The notes under the pieces are model-generated. The model made no database searches and was not told where the DNA came from. It saw only the letters and a list, made by a program, of their open reading frames with translations. The position numbers were made by a program, and so were the translations under genes. From an uncultured Bacteroidota bacterium (GTDB lineage: Bacteria > Bacteroidota > Bacteroidia > Flavobacteriales > Flavobacteriaceae), in assembly GCA_902519075.1 (NCBI GenBank), contig CABYIO010000007.1, forward strand, positions 1 through 44,876: 44,876 bases of DNA, read 5' to 3'. Shown one piece after another: positions 18,084 to 27,500 of this stretch. Each line of letters begins with the position of its first letter. Positions within the stretch are counted from its first letter, which is position 1.

Positions 18084-19040
18084 ATGACAAACATAATTGA
18101 ATTTGGAAAAGAAGTAATTAAACTTCAGTCTGAAAGCATAAGAAATCTAGTTGAATTAGTTGATGAAAACTTTGAGACAGCTATAAACCTAATACTTGAC
18201 TCAAATGGAAGAGTTGTTGTAACCGGTATAGGTAAAAGTGCGATTATAGCCAATAAGATTGTTGCTACATTAAATTCAACTGGAACACCATCAATTTTTA
18301 TGCATGCAGCAGATGCAATTCATGGTGATCTTGGAATTATAAAAAAAGATGATGTTATAATTTGTATTTCTAAAAGCGGAAACACACCTGAGATAATGGA
18401 TTTAGTCCCATTTTTAAAAATGACAAAAAATCCATTGATCGCCATAACTGGGGACACCAATTCTTCTCTTGCAAAAAATTCATCAGTGGTTTTAAATAGT
18501 CATGTTGATATAGAGATATGCCCTAATAATTTAGCTCCTACAAATAGTACAACTGCACAATTAGTTATAGGGGATGCTATTGCAGCTACTCTTGTAAAAA
18601 TTAAAGGGTTTACTTCCAATGATTTTGCAAAATTTCACCCAGGAGGAAGTCTCGGTAAAAAATTATATTTAAAGGTCAATGATTTGATTGATAGTGATTT
18701 AAAACCAATGGTTTCAATAGATGATGATATCAAAGATGTAATCATAGAAATAAGCAATAAAATGCTTGGAATTACTCCGGTATTTTCCGGTGATTCAATA
18801 GTTGGGGTAATCACCGATGGTGATTTAAGAAGAACTTTATTAAATAAACAAGAAATTTCAACATTGAAAGCTAAGGATATAATGTCTACTAATCCTCAAA
18901 TTATTGATTCAGATACCTTGGCATCAGAAGCCCTAGAAATAATGAAAAAAAATAAAATCTCTCAACTAATTGTCACAAATAATAAATTATACTTAGGGGT
19001 AATTCACATACAAAGTCTAATTAAGGAAGGTATATCATAA
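18084..19040 (+). CDS. kdsD: D-arabinose 5-phosphate isomerase (KpsF/GutQ/KdsD family)
   Basis: Converts ribulose 5-phosphate to arabinose 5-phosphate, the first step towards Kdo for LPS. The 318-residue protein has an N-terminal SIS domain (VVTGIGKSAIIANKIV, MHAADAIHGDLG, CISKSGNTPEI, CPNNLAPTNSTTAQL) and two C-terminal CBS domains (about 205-318). The ATG at 18084 gives the family-standard start; the frame also runs back to a TTG at 18045. The stop codon overlaps the tatC start by 1 nt, and lptB follows. kdsD and lptB are both LPS functions. Confidence 0.92.
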   Translation: MTNIIEFGKEVIKLQSESIRNLVELVDENFETAINLILDSNGRVVVTGIGKSAIIANKIVATLNSTGTPSIFMHAADAIHGDLGIIKKDDVIICISKSGNTPEIMDLVPFLKMTKNPLIAITGDTNSSLAKNSSVVLNSHVDIEICPNNLAPTNSTTAQLVIGDAIAATLVKIKGFTSNDFAKFHPGGSLGKKLYLKVNDLIDSDLKPMVSIDDDIKDVIIEISNKMLGITPVFSGDSIVGVITDGDLRRTLLNKQEISTLKAKDIMSTNPQIIDSDTLASEALEIMKKNKISQLIVTNNKLYLGVIHIQSLIKEGIS

Positions 19041-19846
19041 TGGATAGTTCGAGTCATGATAACATGTCTTTTTTAGAGCATCTTGAAGAATTAAGATGGC
19101 ACATTATTCGTTCATTAATAGCAATTATTTCTGCTGGATTTATATGCTTTTTAATGAAAGATTTCATCTTTGATACAATAATTTTTGGTCCAAAAAAAAT
19201 GGACTTTCCTACTTATAAGTTTTTGTGTCAAGCTGCAACATTCATTGGAGTTGAAACTACTTTTTGCGGAGATGAATTTCCTTTCATAGTTCAAAATAGA
19301 ACTATGGCAGGACAATTTTCAGCTCACGTTATGACATCAATAATTTCAGGTTTCATAATATCATTTCCCTACATCCTTTATGAGTTTTGGAAATTTATTA
19401 GCCCAGGATTGCTTGAAAAGGAAAAAGCTAAATCAAGAGGGTTTATATTCGTTTCATCAATGTTATTTTTTATAGGTGTATTATTCGGATATTATATAAT
19501 TTCTCCATTGTCAATTAACTTTCTGGGTACTTATCAAGTTTCTAGTCAGGTACTTAACGAGATTGATTTAGGTTCTTTTATAAGTTTAGTAAGATCCTCT
19601 GCTATAGCCTCAGGAATAATTTTTGAGCTTCCGATAATAATATACTTTTTGACCAAAGCTGGAGTTGTCACTCCAGAATCTCTTGTCAAATACAGAAAAT
19701 ATGCACTGGTATTGGTTCTAGTTTTAGCGGCGATTATAACACCGCCTGACGTAGCAAGCCAAATTATTGTTGCTATTCCGATTGTAGTGTTATATCAAGT
19801 AAGTATATTTATTTCAAGAATTGTTGTTAAAAATCAAGCCAAATGA
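19040..19846 (+). CDS. tatC: Sec-independent protein translocase subunit TatC
   Basis: The polytopic inner-membrane receptor of the twin-arginine pathway, which exports folded proteins. The 268 residues include the signature MSFLEHLEELRWHIIRSL, an extended first periplasmic loop, FPYILYEFWKFISPGLLEKEK and about six membrane helices ending in IITPPDVASQIIVAIPIVVLYQ. It could also start at the internal Met at 19064. It overlaps kdsD by 1 nt and lptB by 4 nt (ATGA), indicating translational coupling. TatA/TatB are not in the window. Confidence 0.95.
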   Translation: MDSSSHDNMSFLEHLEELRWHIIRSLIAIISAGFICFLMKDFIFDTIIFGPKKMDFPTYKFLCQAATFIGVETTFCGDEFPFIVQNRTMAGQFSAHVMTSIISGFIISFPYILYEFWKFISPGLLEKEKAKSRGFIFVSSMLFFIGVLFGYYIISPLSINFLGTYQVSSQVLNEIDLGSFISLVRSSAIASGIIFELPIIIYFLTKAGVVTPESLVKYRKYALVLVLVLAAIITPPDVASQIIVAIPIVVLYQVSIFISRIVVKNQAK

Positions 19847-20577
19847 TATTAAAAGCAAACAACTTAATTAAAACCTACAGCGGTAAAAGTGTCGTTAAGG
19901 ATGTTTCTTTGAACCTTAAACAAGGTGAAATTGTAGGCTTATTAGGACCTAATGGTGCTGGAAAAACCACTTCGTTTTACATGATTGTTGGTTTAATTAA
20001 ACCTAATTCTGGTTCAATATTTTTAGATGACAAAGAGATTACACGTTTCCCTATGTATAAAAGAGCTCAAAATGGAATTGGATATTTGGCTCAAGAATCA
20101 TCTGTGTTCAGAAAGATGAGTGTTGAAGACAATATACATAGTGTATTGGAAATGACTAATCTTTCAAAAGAAGAACAACAAAATAAAGTTGAATCATTAT
20201 TGGATGAGTTTGGTCTAAAAGCTATCAGAAAGAGTCGTGGAGATTTACTTTCAGGAGGAGAAAGAAGAAGAACTGAAATTGCTAGAGCACTTGCAACAAA
20301 TCCCAGCTTTATTTTGTTAGATGAGCCATTTGCCGGTGTTGATCCTCTTGCTGTTGAAGATATTCAAAAAATTGTCAGAGACTTAACCAAAAGAAATATC
20401 GGAATACTAATTACTGATCATAATGTTCAAGAGACCCTTGCAATAACTGATAGAACATACCTCATGTTTGAGGGCAGTATTTTAAAAGACGGTAAACCAG
20501 AGGAATTAGCAAATGATGAACTCGTAAGAAAAGTATACCTTGGGCAAAATTTTGAACTTAGAAAAAAAACAATTTAA
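19843..20577 (+). CDS. lptB: LPS export ABC transporter ATPase LptB
   Basis: The cytosolic ATPase that powers LPS extraction from the inner membrane with LptF/LptG. Over 244 residues it shows Walker A GPNGAGKTTSFYMIVG, a Q-loop region with IGYLAQESSVFRKMSVEDN, signature LSGGERRRTEIARAL and Walker B FILLDEPFAGVDP, with catalytic Glu present. The pattern YLAQESSVFRKMSVEDN is LptB-specific. It is the last gene of the kdsD-tatC-lptB cluster. Its stop shares the palindromic TTAA with the stop of convergent pssA. Confidence 0.95.
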   Translation: MILKANNLIKTYSGKSVVKDVSLNLKQGEIVGLLGPNGAGKTTSFYMIVGLIKPNSGSIFLDDKEITRFPMYKRAQNGIGYLAQESSVFRKMSVEDNIHSVLEMTNLSKEEQQNKVESLLDEFGLKAIRKSRGDLLSGGERRRTEIARALATNPSFILLDEPFAGVDPLAVEDIQKIVRDLTKRNIGILITDHNVQETLAITDRTYLMFEGSILKDGKPEELANDELVRKVYLGQNFELRKKTI

Positions 20578-21290
20578 TTCTTCGATTTATAGAAGGTAAA
20601 TATTGAAACTAGGATATAGACTGAAAGTATCAAAGGAATAGCATAAATACCAAAAATAATTAGAGCAGGTACAGAAATAAAGATTATAAAAAATTTTCTC
20701 CTATTTCCTTTAAACTTTAGTGATTTAAATTTGAAATTTAATAGTTTTAAATTTGAAGCTAATAGAATGCTTGAAACTATTACTATTAACATTAAAATAT
20801 TGTAATCAAGAATTATATTTGAAAATGAATTTCCCTCAGCAGAAATAATTGCAAAAGAATATATTAAAACTGCATTAGCTGGGGTTGGCAAGCCTTTAAA
20901 AAATTTTGATGTAGATTTTCTAGTATTATAACGAGCTAGCCTGTAAGCTGAGGATAGAGTTATAATAAAACCCAAAAAGGGATAAAATGATGATGAAATA
21001 GAGCCTACAGATGATGAAGGCGCTTCATTAAACATATTATATAGTAATATTCCCGGAACTAAACCAAAACTAACCAAATCTGCTAAAGAATCTAGCTGAA
21101 TTCCAACATCAGATTTTGCATTTAATTTTCTAGCTATATAGCCATCCAAATAATCTAAAATCAAACATATAATAGTGATTATGAAGACATTTTTTACCTC
21201 AAGATTATTTTCAATTAGTAAAAGAGTAACAATACAACCTAGGAATAAGTTAAATAGAGTAATTAGATTTGGTAAAAACTTAAAATTCAC
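20574..21290 (-). CDS. pssA: CDP-diacylglycerol-serine O-phosphatidyltransferase
   Basis: Makes phosphatidylserine, the precursor of phosphatidylethanolamine, at the inner membrane. The CDP-alcohol phosphotransferase signature is complete: DYLDGYIARKLNAKSDVGIQ followed by LDSLADL (D..DG..AR........G...D...D). The protein has 238 residues with about seven hydrophobic segments, and the start MNFKFLPNLITLFNLFLG is typical. It converges with lptB (4-bp overlap of stop codons) and is transcribed away from the PorV-like gene. Confidence 0.93.
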   Translation of the reverse strand: MNFKFLPNLITLFNLFLGCIVTLLLIENNLEVKNVFIITIICLILDYLDGYIARKLNAKSDVGIQLDSLADLVSFGLVPGILLYNMFNEAPSSSVGSISSSFYPFLGFIITLSSAYRLARYNTRKSTSKFFKGLPTPANAVLIYSFAIISAEGNSFSNIILDYNILMLIVIVSSILLASNLKLLNFKFKSLKFKGNRRKFFIIFISVPALIIFGIYAIPLILSVYILVSIFTFYKSKN

Positions 21291-21336
21291 AAAAATTATT
21301 TGTGGTAAAACTAATAATTTAGCTTTAAATTAATTA

Positions 21337-21344
21337 TAAATTTG
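21337..21344 (+). promoter_or_regulatory. -7 promoter element (TAAATTTG) upstream of the PorV-like operon
   Basis: An exact TAnnTTTG match 44 nt before the ATG at 21389, in the divergent gap with pssA. No good TTG is found 18-20 nt upstream. Confidence 0.45.
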
Positions 21345-21388
21345 CTACTTAATTATAATATCTTACCCTTAATCATGTTATAATAAAA

Positions 21389-22462
21389 ATGAGATCTAAA
21401 ATATTAGTACTATTATTATTTTTGATATACTTATCTGCATTTAGTCAAAGTTCATCTAAATATTCAAACGAGTTTTTAAATATTGGTGTTGATGCTAGAT
21501 CAATAGGGATGGCAAATGCAGTTGTGTCCTCTACTAATGATGTGAATTCAACATATTGGAACCCTGCAGGTTTACTAAATATTGAAAGAGATGAAATCTC
21601 TTTAATGCATTCCAATTATTTTGCAAATATTGCTAATTACAACTATATATCTTATGCAAAGAAAGTGGATAATGAATCTGCAATAGGATTTTCCCTAATA
21701 AGATTTGGAGTTGATGACATAATGGATACTACTCAACTTATTGATAGTCAAGGGAATATTGACTTTAACAGAATAGAGTTATTTTCTGCTGCAGACTATG
21801 CTTTTTTGTTTAGCTATGCTAAAAAAAATAATTTTCTAAATTTAAGTTATGGTCTAAACGTAAAAATAATAAGAAGAATAATTGGAGATTTTGCAAACTC
21901 ATGGGGTTTTGGATTTGATTTAGGAATTCAACATCAAAACAATAATGGTTGGAATTTTGGACTGATGGCAAGGGATATAACTACCACTTATAATAGTTGG
22001 TCTTTTGATGAGGACAGATTAAATGACATTCAAGATGCAATTGAAGGTCAAAACCAGCAAATTCCTGAAAAATCAGAGATAACATTACCTAAACTACAAT
22101 TTGGTGTTTCAAAAGAATTTTCGCTTAACAATGAATACAGTTTGTTGGGCGCATTTGATCTATTTGTTGTATTTGAAGAAACTAATGACGTAGTTTCTAC
22201 AGAAATTGCTAGTGTTAATCCTGCATTGGGTTTTGAATTGGGATATATTGATTTAGTATATTTAAGATTAGGAGTTGGTAATTTTCAGAATGAAATACAA
22301 TATGACTCATCAGAAAAACTTAGCTTTCAACCCAACTTTGGCATTGGATTTAATATGAATAGTATTGAAATTAATTATGCATTTACTGATATTGGAAATC
22401 AATCGACTGCATTATATTCCAATATTTTTTCTTTGAAATTCAACCTTAATATGTTAAGATGA
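21389..22462 (+). CDS. PorV/PorQ-family outer-membrane beta-barrel protein
   Basis: A predicted FadL-like barrel of 357 residues: signal peptide to about residue 20 (LSAFSQ), then the family opening EFLNIGVDARSIGMANAVV followed by NSTYWNPAGLL. Alternating beta strands continue to a C-terminal strand ending FSLKFNLNML. PorV and PorQ are T9SS components. This protein belongs to the wider family, and I cannot tell whether it is the T9SS shuttle itself or a paralogue. The 3' end overlaps the DUF4105 gene by 4 nt (ATGA), so the two and the adenosyltransferase form one operon. Confidence 0.82.
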   Translation: MRSKILVLLLFLIYLSAFSQSSSKYSNEFLNIGVDARSIGMANAVVSSTNDVNSTYWNPAGLLNIERDEISLMHSNYFANIANYNYISYAKKVDNESAIGFSLIRFGVDDIMDTTQLIDSQGNIDFNRIELFSAADYAFLFSYAKKNNFLNLSYGLNVKIIRRIIGDFANSWGFGFDLGIQHQNNNGWNFGLMARDITTTYNSWSFDEDRLNDIQDAIEGQNQQIPEKSEITLPKLQFGVSKEFSLNNEYSLLGAFDLFVVFEETNDVVSTEIASVNPALGFELGYIDLVYLRLGVGNFQNEIQYDSSEKLSFQPNFGIGFNMNSIEINYAFTDIGNQSTALYSNIFSLKFNLNMLR

Positions 22463-23625
22463 ATAAAATTTACATAAATATCTTCTTTTTATTGGTATTA
22501 ATATTTTTTTCACCAAATATTTATGCAAATGAACTTGAGAATAAAAATCGTTACAAAATAAGTATTCTGTCTATCGGAGAAGGACCAAGTTTAGTCGATG
22601 CCTTTGGACATACAGCGATAAGAGTCAAAGATGCAGAGTTAAAAAATGATGTAGTGTTTAATTTTGGTGTTTATGATTTTAATTCGCCAAACTTTTACTC
22701 AAACTTTGTTAAAGGTAGACCTGAGTATAAACTGGGAATACAGAATTACAACAATCTTATCCAAAATTATATCAGGCAAAAAAGATATATAGTTGAGCAT
22801 CAGCTAAATCTTGATCAAAATTCAATTAAAATAATTATTGATTTATTGGTTCAAAAATTAAATGATCCATATTACATATACGATTATTTTAGGGACAATT
22901 GTACAACCAGAGCTGCTGATATTGTTATTGATAAAACAAATAATAAATTTAAAGACAACAAATTGGAATCTGAAGCTATTCTTAGTTACAGGGATCTAAT
23001 TCACAGAAAAATAAATGAGAATTCATGGGCAGCACTTGGAATTGATTTATGCTTGGGGGCAATAATTGACAAAAAAATAAACACAAGAGAAACATTTTTT
23101 CTTCCTGAAAATTTAATGAACTATTTAGACCTGTATGAGGATGATATTATCAAAAAAAATATTATTTACAGTCCGGAATCAGAAATAAGTTATCGAGAAA
23201 ATTTACCGTCTCCTTTACTAATAAACCTGATTTTATCGTTAATCATAGTCGTTATTACAATATTTAATTTTAAAAGCAATAAATGGAATAAAAGTTTAGA
23301 TACTTTAGTTTTTTTAATTTCAGGGTCAATAGGAATTCTAATTACTTATCTATGGTTCTTTAGCAATCATTTTGCTGGGGCTCAAAATTTCAATTTTCTG
23401 TGGGCTTTTCCCTTAAATTTTGCTTTAATATTCGCAATTTATAAAAATAAAATACCTAATTGGTCTATCGGATATATCAAATTATTAATCATACTAATTA
23501 TTCTCTTATTTTTACATTGGACTACAGGGGTTCAAAAATATAATTTAACTTTATTACCAATATTTGTTGCTCTTTTAATAAGATACTCATTTTTAGTGCA
23601 TCGAATCAAGAAAACTAAACAATGA
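22459..23625 (+). CDS. DUF4105 (Lnb-type N-terminal domain) membrane protein
   Basis: An envelope protein of 388 residues. A signal peptide (to about 25) precedes a periplasmic DUF4105 domain (about 30-245) with conserved GPSLVDAFGHTAIRV, NFGVYDF, KGRPEYKLG and YFRDNCTTRAADIV. Five hydrophobic helices follow at about 253-275, 282-300, 311-328, 335-353 and 360-380. The His and Cys in GHTAIRV and DNCTT suggest a papain-like arrangement, but catalysis is not shown. The function of DUF4105 is unknown. It overlaps its neighbours by 4 nt on both sides. Confidence 0.82.
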   Translation: MNKIYINIFFLLVLIFFSPNIYANELENKNRYKISILSIGEGPSLVDAFGHTAIRVKDAELKNDVVFNFGVYDFNSPNFYSNFVKGRPEYKLGIQNYNNLIQNYIRQKRYIVEHQLNLDQNSIKIIIDLLVQKLNDPYYIYDYFRDNCTTRAADIVIDKTNNKFKDNKLESEAILSYRDLIHRKINENSWAALGIDLCLGAIIDKKINTRETFFLPENLMNYLDLYEDDIIKKNIIYSPESEISYRENLPSPLLINLILSLIIVVITIFNFKSNKWNKSLDTLVFLISGSIGILITYLWFFSNHFAGAQNFNFLWAFPLNFALIFAIYKNKIPNWSIGYIKLLIILIILLFLHWTTGVQKYNLTLLPIFVALLIRYSFLVHRIKKTKQ

Positions 23626-24158
23626 AAATATATACTAAAAAGGGAGACTCAGGACATACTTCATTAATTAGTGGTAAAATTGTCGATAAACATAATACTA
23701 CTGTTGATGCGTACGGAACAATTGATGAACTAAATTCATTCATTGGACTTCTTAAAGATTATGTTGAAGAAAAAAAAATTAAGGAGGTTTTACATGATAT
23801 CCAACTTAAACTTTTTTCTATTGGATCCATACTTGCCTCAGCTGGAGATAGAAATTTTTCAGAAAAGGTGAAAATAGAAAAAAAGGATGTTGAGTATATA
23901 GAACTTGAGATTGATAAATTAAACGAGTATTTACCAGATTTAAAAAATTTTATTATACCTGGGGGACATAAGGTTTCTTCTTATTGTCATGTTTGTAGAT
24001 CAATTTGCAGAAGAGCTGAAAGAAGAATTTCAGAATTAAATGATCAACACAAGATAAGTCCATGTATTTTATCTTATATAAATAGACTTTCAGACTTTTT
24101 TTTCGTGTTAAGCAGACATATTAAACACTCTGACAATATCGAAGAGACTTACTGGTAA
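23622..24158 (+). CDS. Cob(I)yrinic acid a,c-diamide adenosyltransferase, PduO type
   Basis: Transfers the adenosyl group of ATP to cob(I)alamin, making coenzyme B12. Over 178 residues the family landmarks are present: N-terminal ATP loop IYTKKGDSGHTSLISG, VDAYGTIDELNSFIG, FIIPGGHKVSSYCHVCRSICRRAERR and a C-terminal NRLSDFFFVLSR. It overlaps the DUF4105 gene by 4 nt. With meaB downstream of secA it suggests an adenosylcobalamin-dependent methylmalonyl-CoA mutase elsewhere in the genome. No cobalamin-riboswitch-like leader is visible, since the gene is embedded in an operon. Confidence 0.92.
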   Translation: MKIYTKKGDSGHTSLISGKIVDKHNTTVDAYGTIDELNSFIGLLKDYVEEKKIKEVLHDIQLKLFSIGSILASAGDRNFSEKVKIEKKDVEYIELEIDKLNEYLPDLKNFIIPGGHKVSSYCHVCRSICRRAERRISELNDQHKISPCILSYINRLSDFFFVLSRHIKHSDNIEETYW

Positions 24159-24191
24159 TTATATGTTTTAAATTAATATTTTAACAAATTC

Positions 24192-24221
24192 TTGTGTAAT
24201 TCTGATAAAAAATTATTTTTG
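24192..24221 (+). promoter_or_regulatory. Bacteroidota-type promoter of the DUF2795 gene
   Basis: TTG at 24192-24194, 19-nt spacer and TATTTTTG at 24214-24221, 19 nt before the ATG at 24241. It is among the best consensus matches in the window. Confidence 0.7.
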
Positions 24222-24240
24222 CAAAAAAAAGTAATTAATC

Positions 24241-24462
24241 ATGTATTGGACACTAGAACTTGCATCTTATTTAAGTGACGCACCTTGGCCAGCTACCAAA
24301 GATGAATTGATTGATTATTCAATTAGAACTGGAGCTCCCTTAGAAGTTGTAGAAAACCTACAAGCAATTGAAGATGAAGGGGATTTATACGAATCCATTC
24401 AAGAAATTTGGTCAGACTACCCTACCGATGAGGATTACCTTTGGAATGAAGATGAATATTAA
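24241..24462 (+). CDS. DUF2795 small acidic protein
   Basis: A 73-residue acidic cytosolic protein recognisable as DUF2795 by MYWTLELASYLSDAPWPATK, DELIDYSIRTGAP and VVENLQAIEDEGD. The C-terminus (YPTDEDYLWNEDEY) is highly acidic and aromatic. The molecular role is unknown. It has its own strong promoter-like sequence and lies 102 nt upstream of secA, a neighbourhood I recall in other flavobacteria. Confidence 0.85.
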   Translation: MYWTLELASYLSDAPWPATKDELIDYSIRTGAPLEVVENLQAIEDEGDLYESIQEIWSDYPTDEDYLWNEDEY

Positions 24463-24564
24463 TTGATCCTAGTTTATTTAACACTTTCTTATAAGGTTTT
24501 CTTAAGTAAAATAGCTAAACATGTCGTATATTTAACCTGTTTTAAATAGTTATTATCTAGACTA

Positions 24565-27500
24565 ATGCTAGGAAAAATTCTTAAATTATTTGTAGGAGAT
24601 AAATCAAAAAAAGATTTAAAACTTATAAATCCCATTATTCAAAAAATCCACTCTTTTGAGCAGGAAATGAATGGTTTATCAAATGATGAATTGAGAGGTC
24701 AAACTATAATATTCAAGAAAGATATTCAAAATGCCATCTCTGATATTAATTTGGAGATAGAAAAAATTAAAAATGAAATAGATGATATTAATGATTTTGA
24801 TAAAAAGGAAGAACTTTTTAATCAAATCGATAAGTTAAATGAGGATGCTTACAAAGTAAGTGAGGAAACACTTAATGAAATACTTCCAAAAGCTTTTGCT
24901 GTCGTAAAAGAAACAGCTACGAGATTTGTGGAGAACAAAGAGGTTATTGTTGAAGCAAATGATTATGACTTTGAACTTTCCTCAACCAAAGATTATATTC
25001 AAATAAAAGATAACAAATCTTATTGGAAAAACACTTGGGATGCCGCTGGTAAAAATATTGTTTGGGACATGATTCACTATGATGTTCAACTAGTTGGTGG
25101 AGTTGCCATGCATCAAGGTAAAATAGCTGAAATGCAAACAGGTGAAGGTAAAACACTTGTTGCAACGCTACCTGTTTACCTAAATGCATTAACCGGAAGA
25201 GGTGTACATCTGGTTACCGTTAATGATTATTTAGCTAAAAGAGATAGTGCTTGGATGTCACCCATATTTGAATTTCATGGATTAAGTGTGGATTGTATTG
25301 ATTATCACAAACCAAATTCTATTGAAAGAAAAAAAGCATACAACTCTGATATTACATATGGCACCAATAATGAGTTTGGTTTTGATTATTTAAGAGACAA
25401 TATGGCTAATTCACCTGATGATTTAGTTCAAAGAAAACATAATTTTGCTATTGTTGATGAAGTTGACTCTGTTTTAATTGATGATGCAAGAACTCCATTG
25501 ATTATTTCTGGAGCTATTCCAAAAGGAGATAAACATGAGTTTAATGAGCTAAAACCTAAGATTGAACAAATTGTTTCAACCCAAAGAAAATTACTTATCA
25601 ATACATTGGCTGATGCAAAAAATCAGATTAGCTCTGGAGAGGAAGAAGAGGGATCATTTAATCTTCTGAGAGTCTTTAGAGGGATCCCTAAAAATAAAGC
25701 TCTTATAAAATATTTAAGTGAAGAAGGTGTAAAACAACTATTACAAAAAACCGAAAACTTTTATATGCAAGATAATAATAGAGAAATGCCAAAAGTTGAT
25801 AAGGAGCTCTATTATGTGATTGATGAAAAGAATAATCAAATTGAATTAACAGACAAGGGAATCGAATTTATATCTGGAAAGGATGATCCAGATTTCTTCA
25901 TAATGCCTGAAATTGGAATAGAAATATCAAAAATTGAGAATAAAGGTCTTTCTAAAGAGGATGAAGCAAAGGAAAAAGATGAATTATACAGGGATTTTAG
26001 TGTTAAATCAGAAAGAATTCACACCATAAACCAGCTTCTTAAAGCCTACGCATTATTTGAAAAAGATATTCAGTATGTAGTAATGGAAAACAAAGTAATG
26101 ATTGTTGATGAACAAACTGGTAGGATTATGGATGGAAGAAGATATAGTGACGGTTTACATCAAGCAATTGAAGCTAAGGAAAATGTCAAAATTGAGGCTG
26201 CTACACAAACATTTGCTACGATTACATTGCAAAATTACTTTAGGATGTATAATAAACTTTCAGGTATGACTGGAACTGCAATAACAGAAGCAGGTGAATT
26301 TTGGGAAATTTACAAACTTGACGTTATGGAAATCCCTACAAATAGACCAATTCAAAGAAGTGATAGAGAGGATTTGGTTTATAAAACTAAAAGAGAAAAA
26401 TATAACGCAGTTATTGACGAAGTAACAGAGTTATCTAGAGGCGGAAGACCAGTTCTTATAGGAACAACATCTGTAGAGATCAGTGAGCTTCTGGGAAAAA
26501 TGCTAAAAATCAGAAAAATTCCACATAATATTTTAAATGCAAAGCTTCACAAAAAAGAATCTGATATTGTGGCAGAAGCAGGAAAACCTGGCCAAGTTAC
26601 TATTGCTACCAACATGGCTGGTCGTGGTACTGATATTAAACTTTCCGAAACTGTAAAGGAAAGTGGAGGTTTAGCAATAATTGGTACAGAAAGACACGAT
26701 TCCAGAAGAGTTGACAGACAGCTAAGAGGTAGATCTGGAAGACAAGGTGATCCGGGAAGCTCTCAATTTTATGTTTCATTAGAAGACAACTTGATGAGAT
26801 TGTTTGGAACTGAAAGAATTGCTAAAATGATGGACAGAATGGGATTAGAAGAAGGCGAGGTAATTCAACATTCCATGATTACTAATTCAATAGAAAGGGC
26901 GCAGAAAAAAGTTGAAGAAAATAATTTTGGGATTAGAAAAAGATTGCTTGAATATGATGATGTTATGAATGCCCAAAGGGAAGTTATATACAGAAGACGT
27001 AACAATTCTTTGTTTGGAGAAAGACTAAGAATAGATATTTCTAACATGATTTATGATACTTGTGAGAATATAGTTTTTGCAAACAAAGGAGTAAATGATT
27101 TTAAAAACTTTGAATTTGAACTAATCAAATATTTTTCTGTGACTACTGAAATTAATGCAGAGTCTTTTGAGTCTATGCCAGAAAATGACATTATTGATAA
27201 AGTTTATACTGTTGTATTAAATCACTATCTAACCAAAATAGAGAATAATGCAAAACTTGCATACCCTGTGATTAAACATGTTTATGAAAAACAAAGGGAA
27301 AAATTCAAAAGGATAGTTGTTCCATTTACTGATGGAATTAAAAATCTTCAGGTTATAACAGATTTAGAAAAAGCATATAATTCAAATGGAGATCAGTTGG
27401 TTACTGACTTTGAAAAGAATATTTCCCTAGCTATTCTTGATAATTCATGGAAAACACATTTAAGAAAAATGGATGAACTTAAACAATCCGTTCAACTTGC

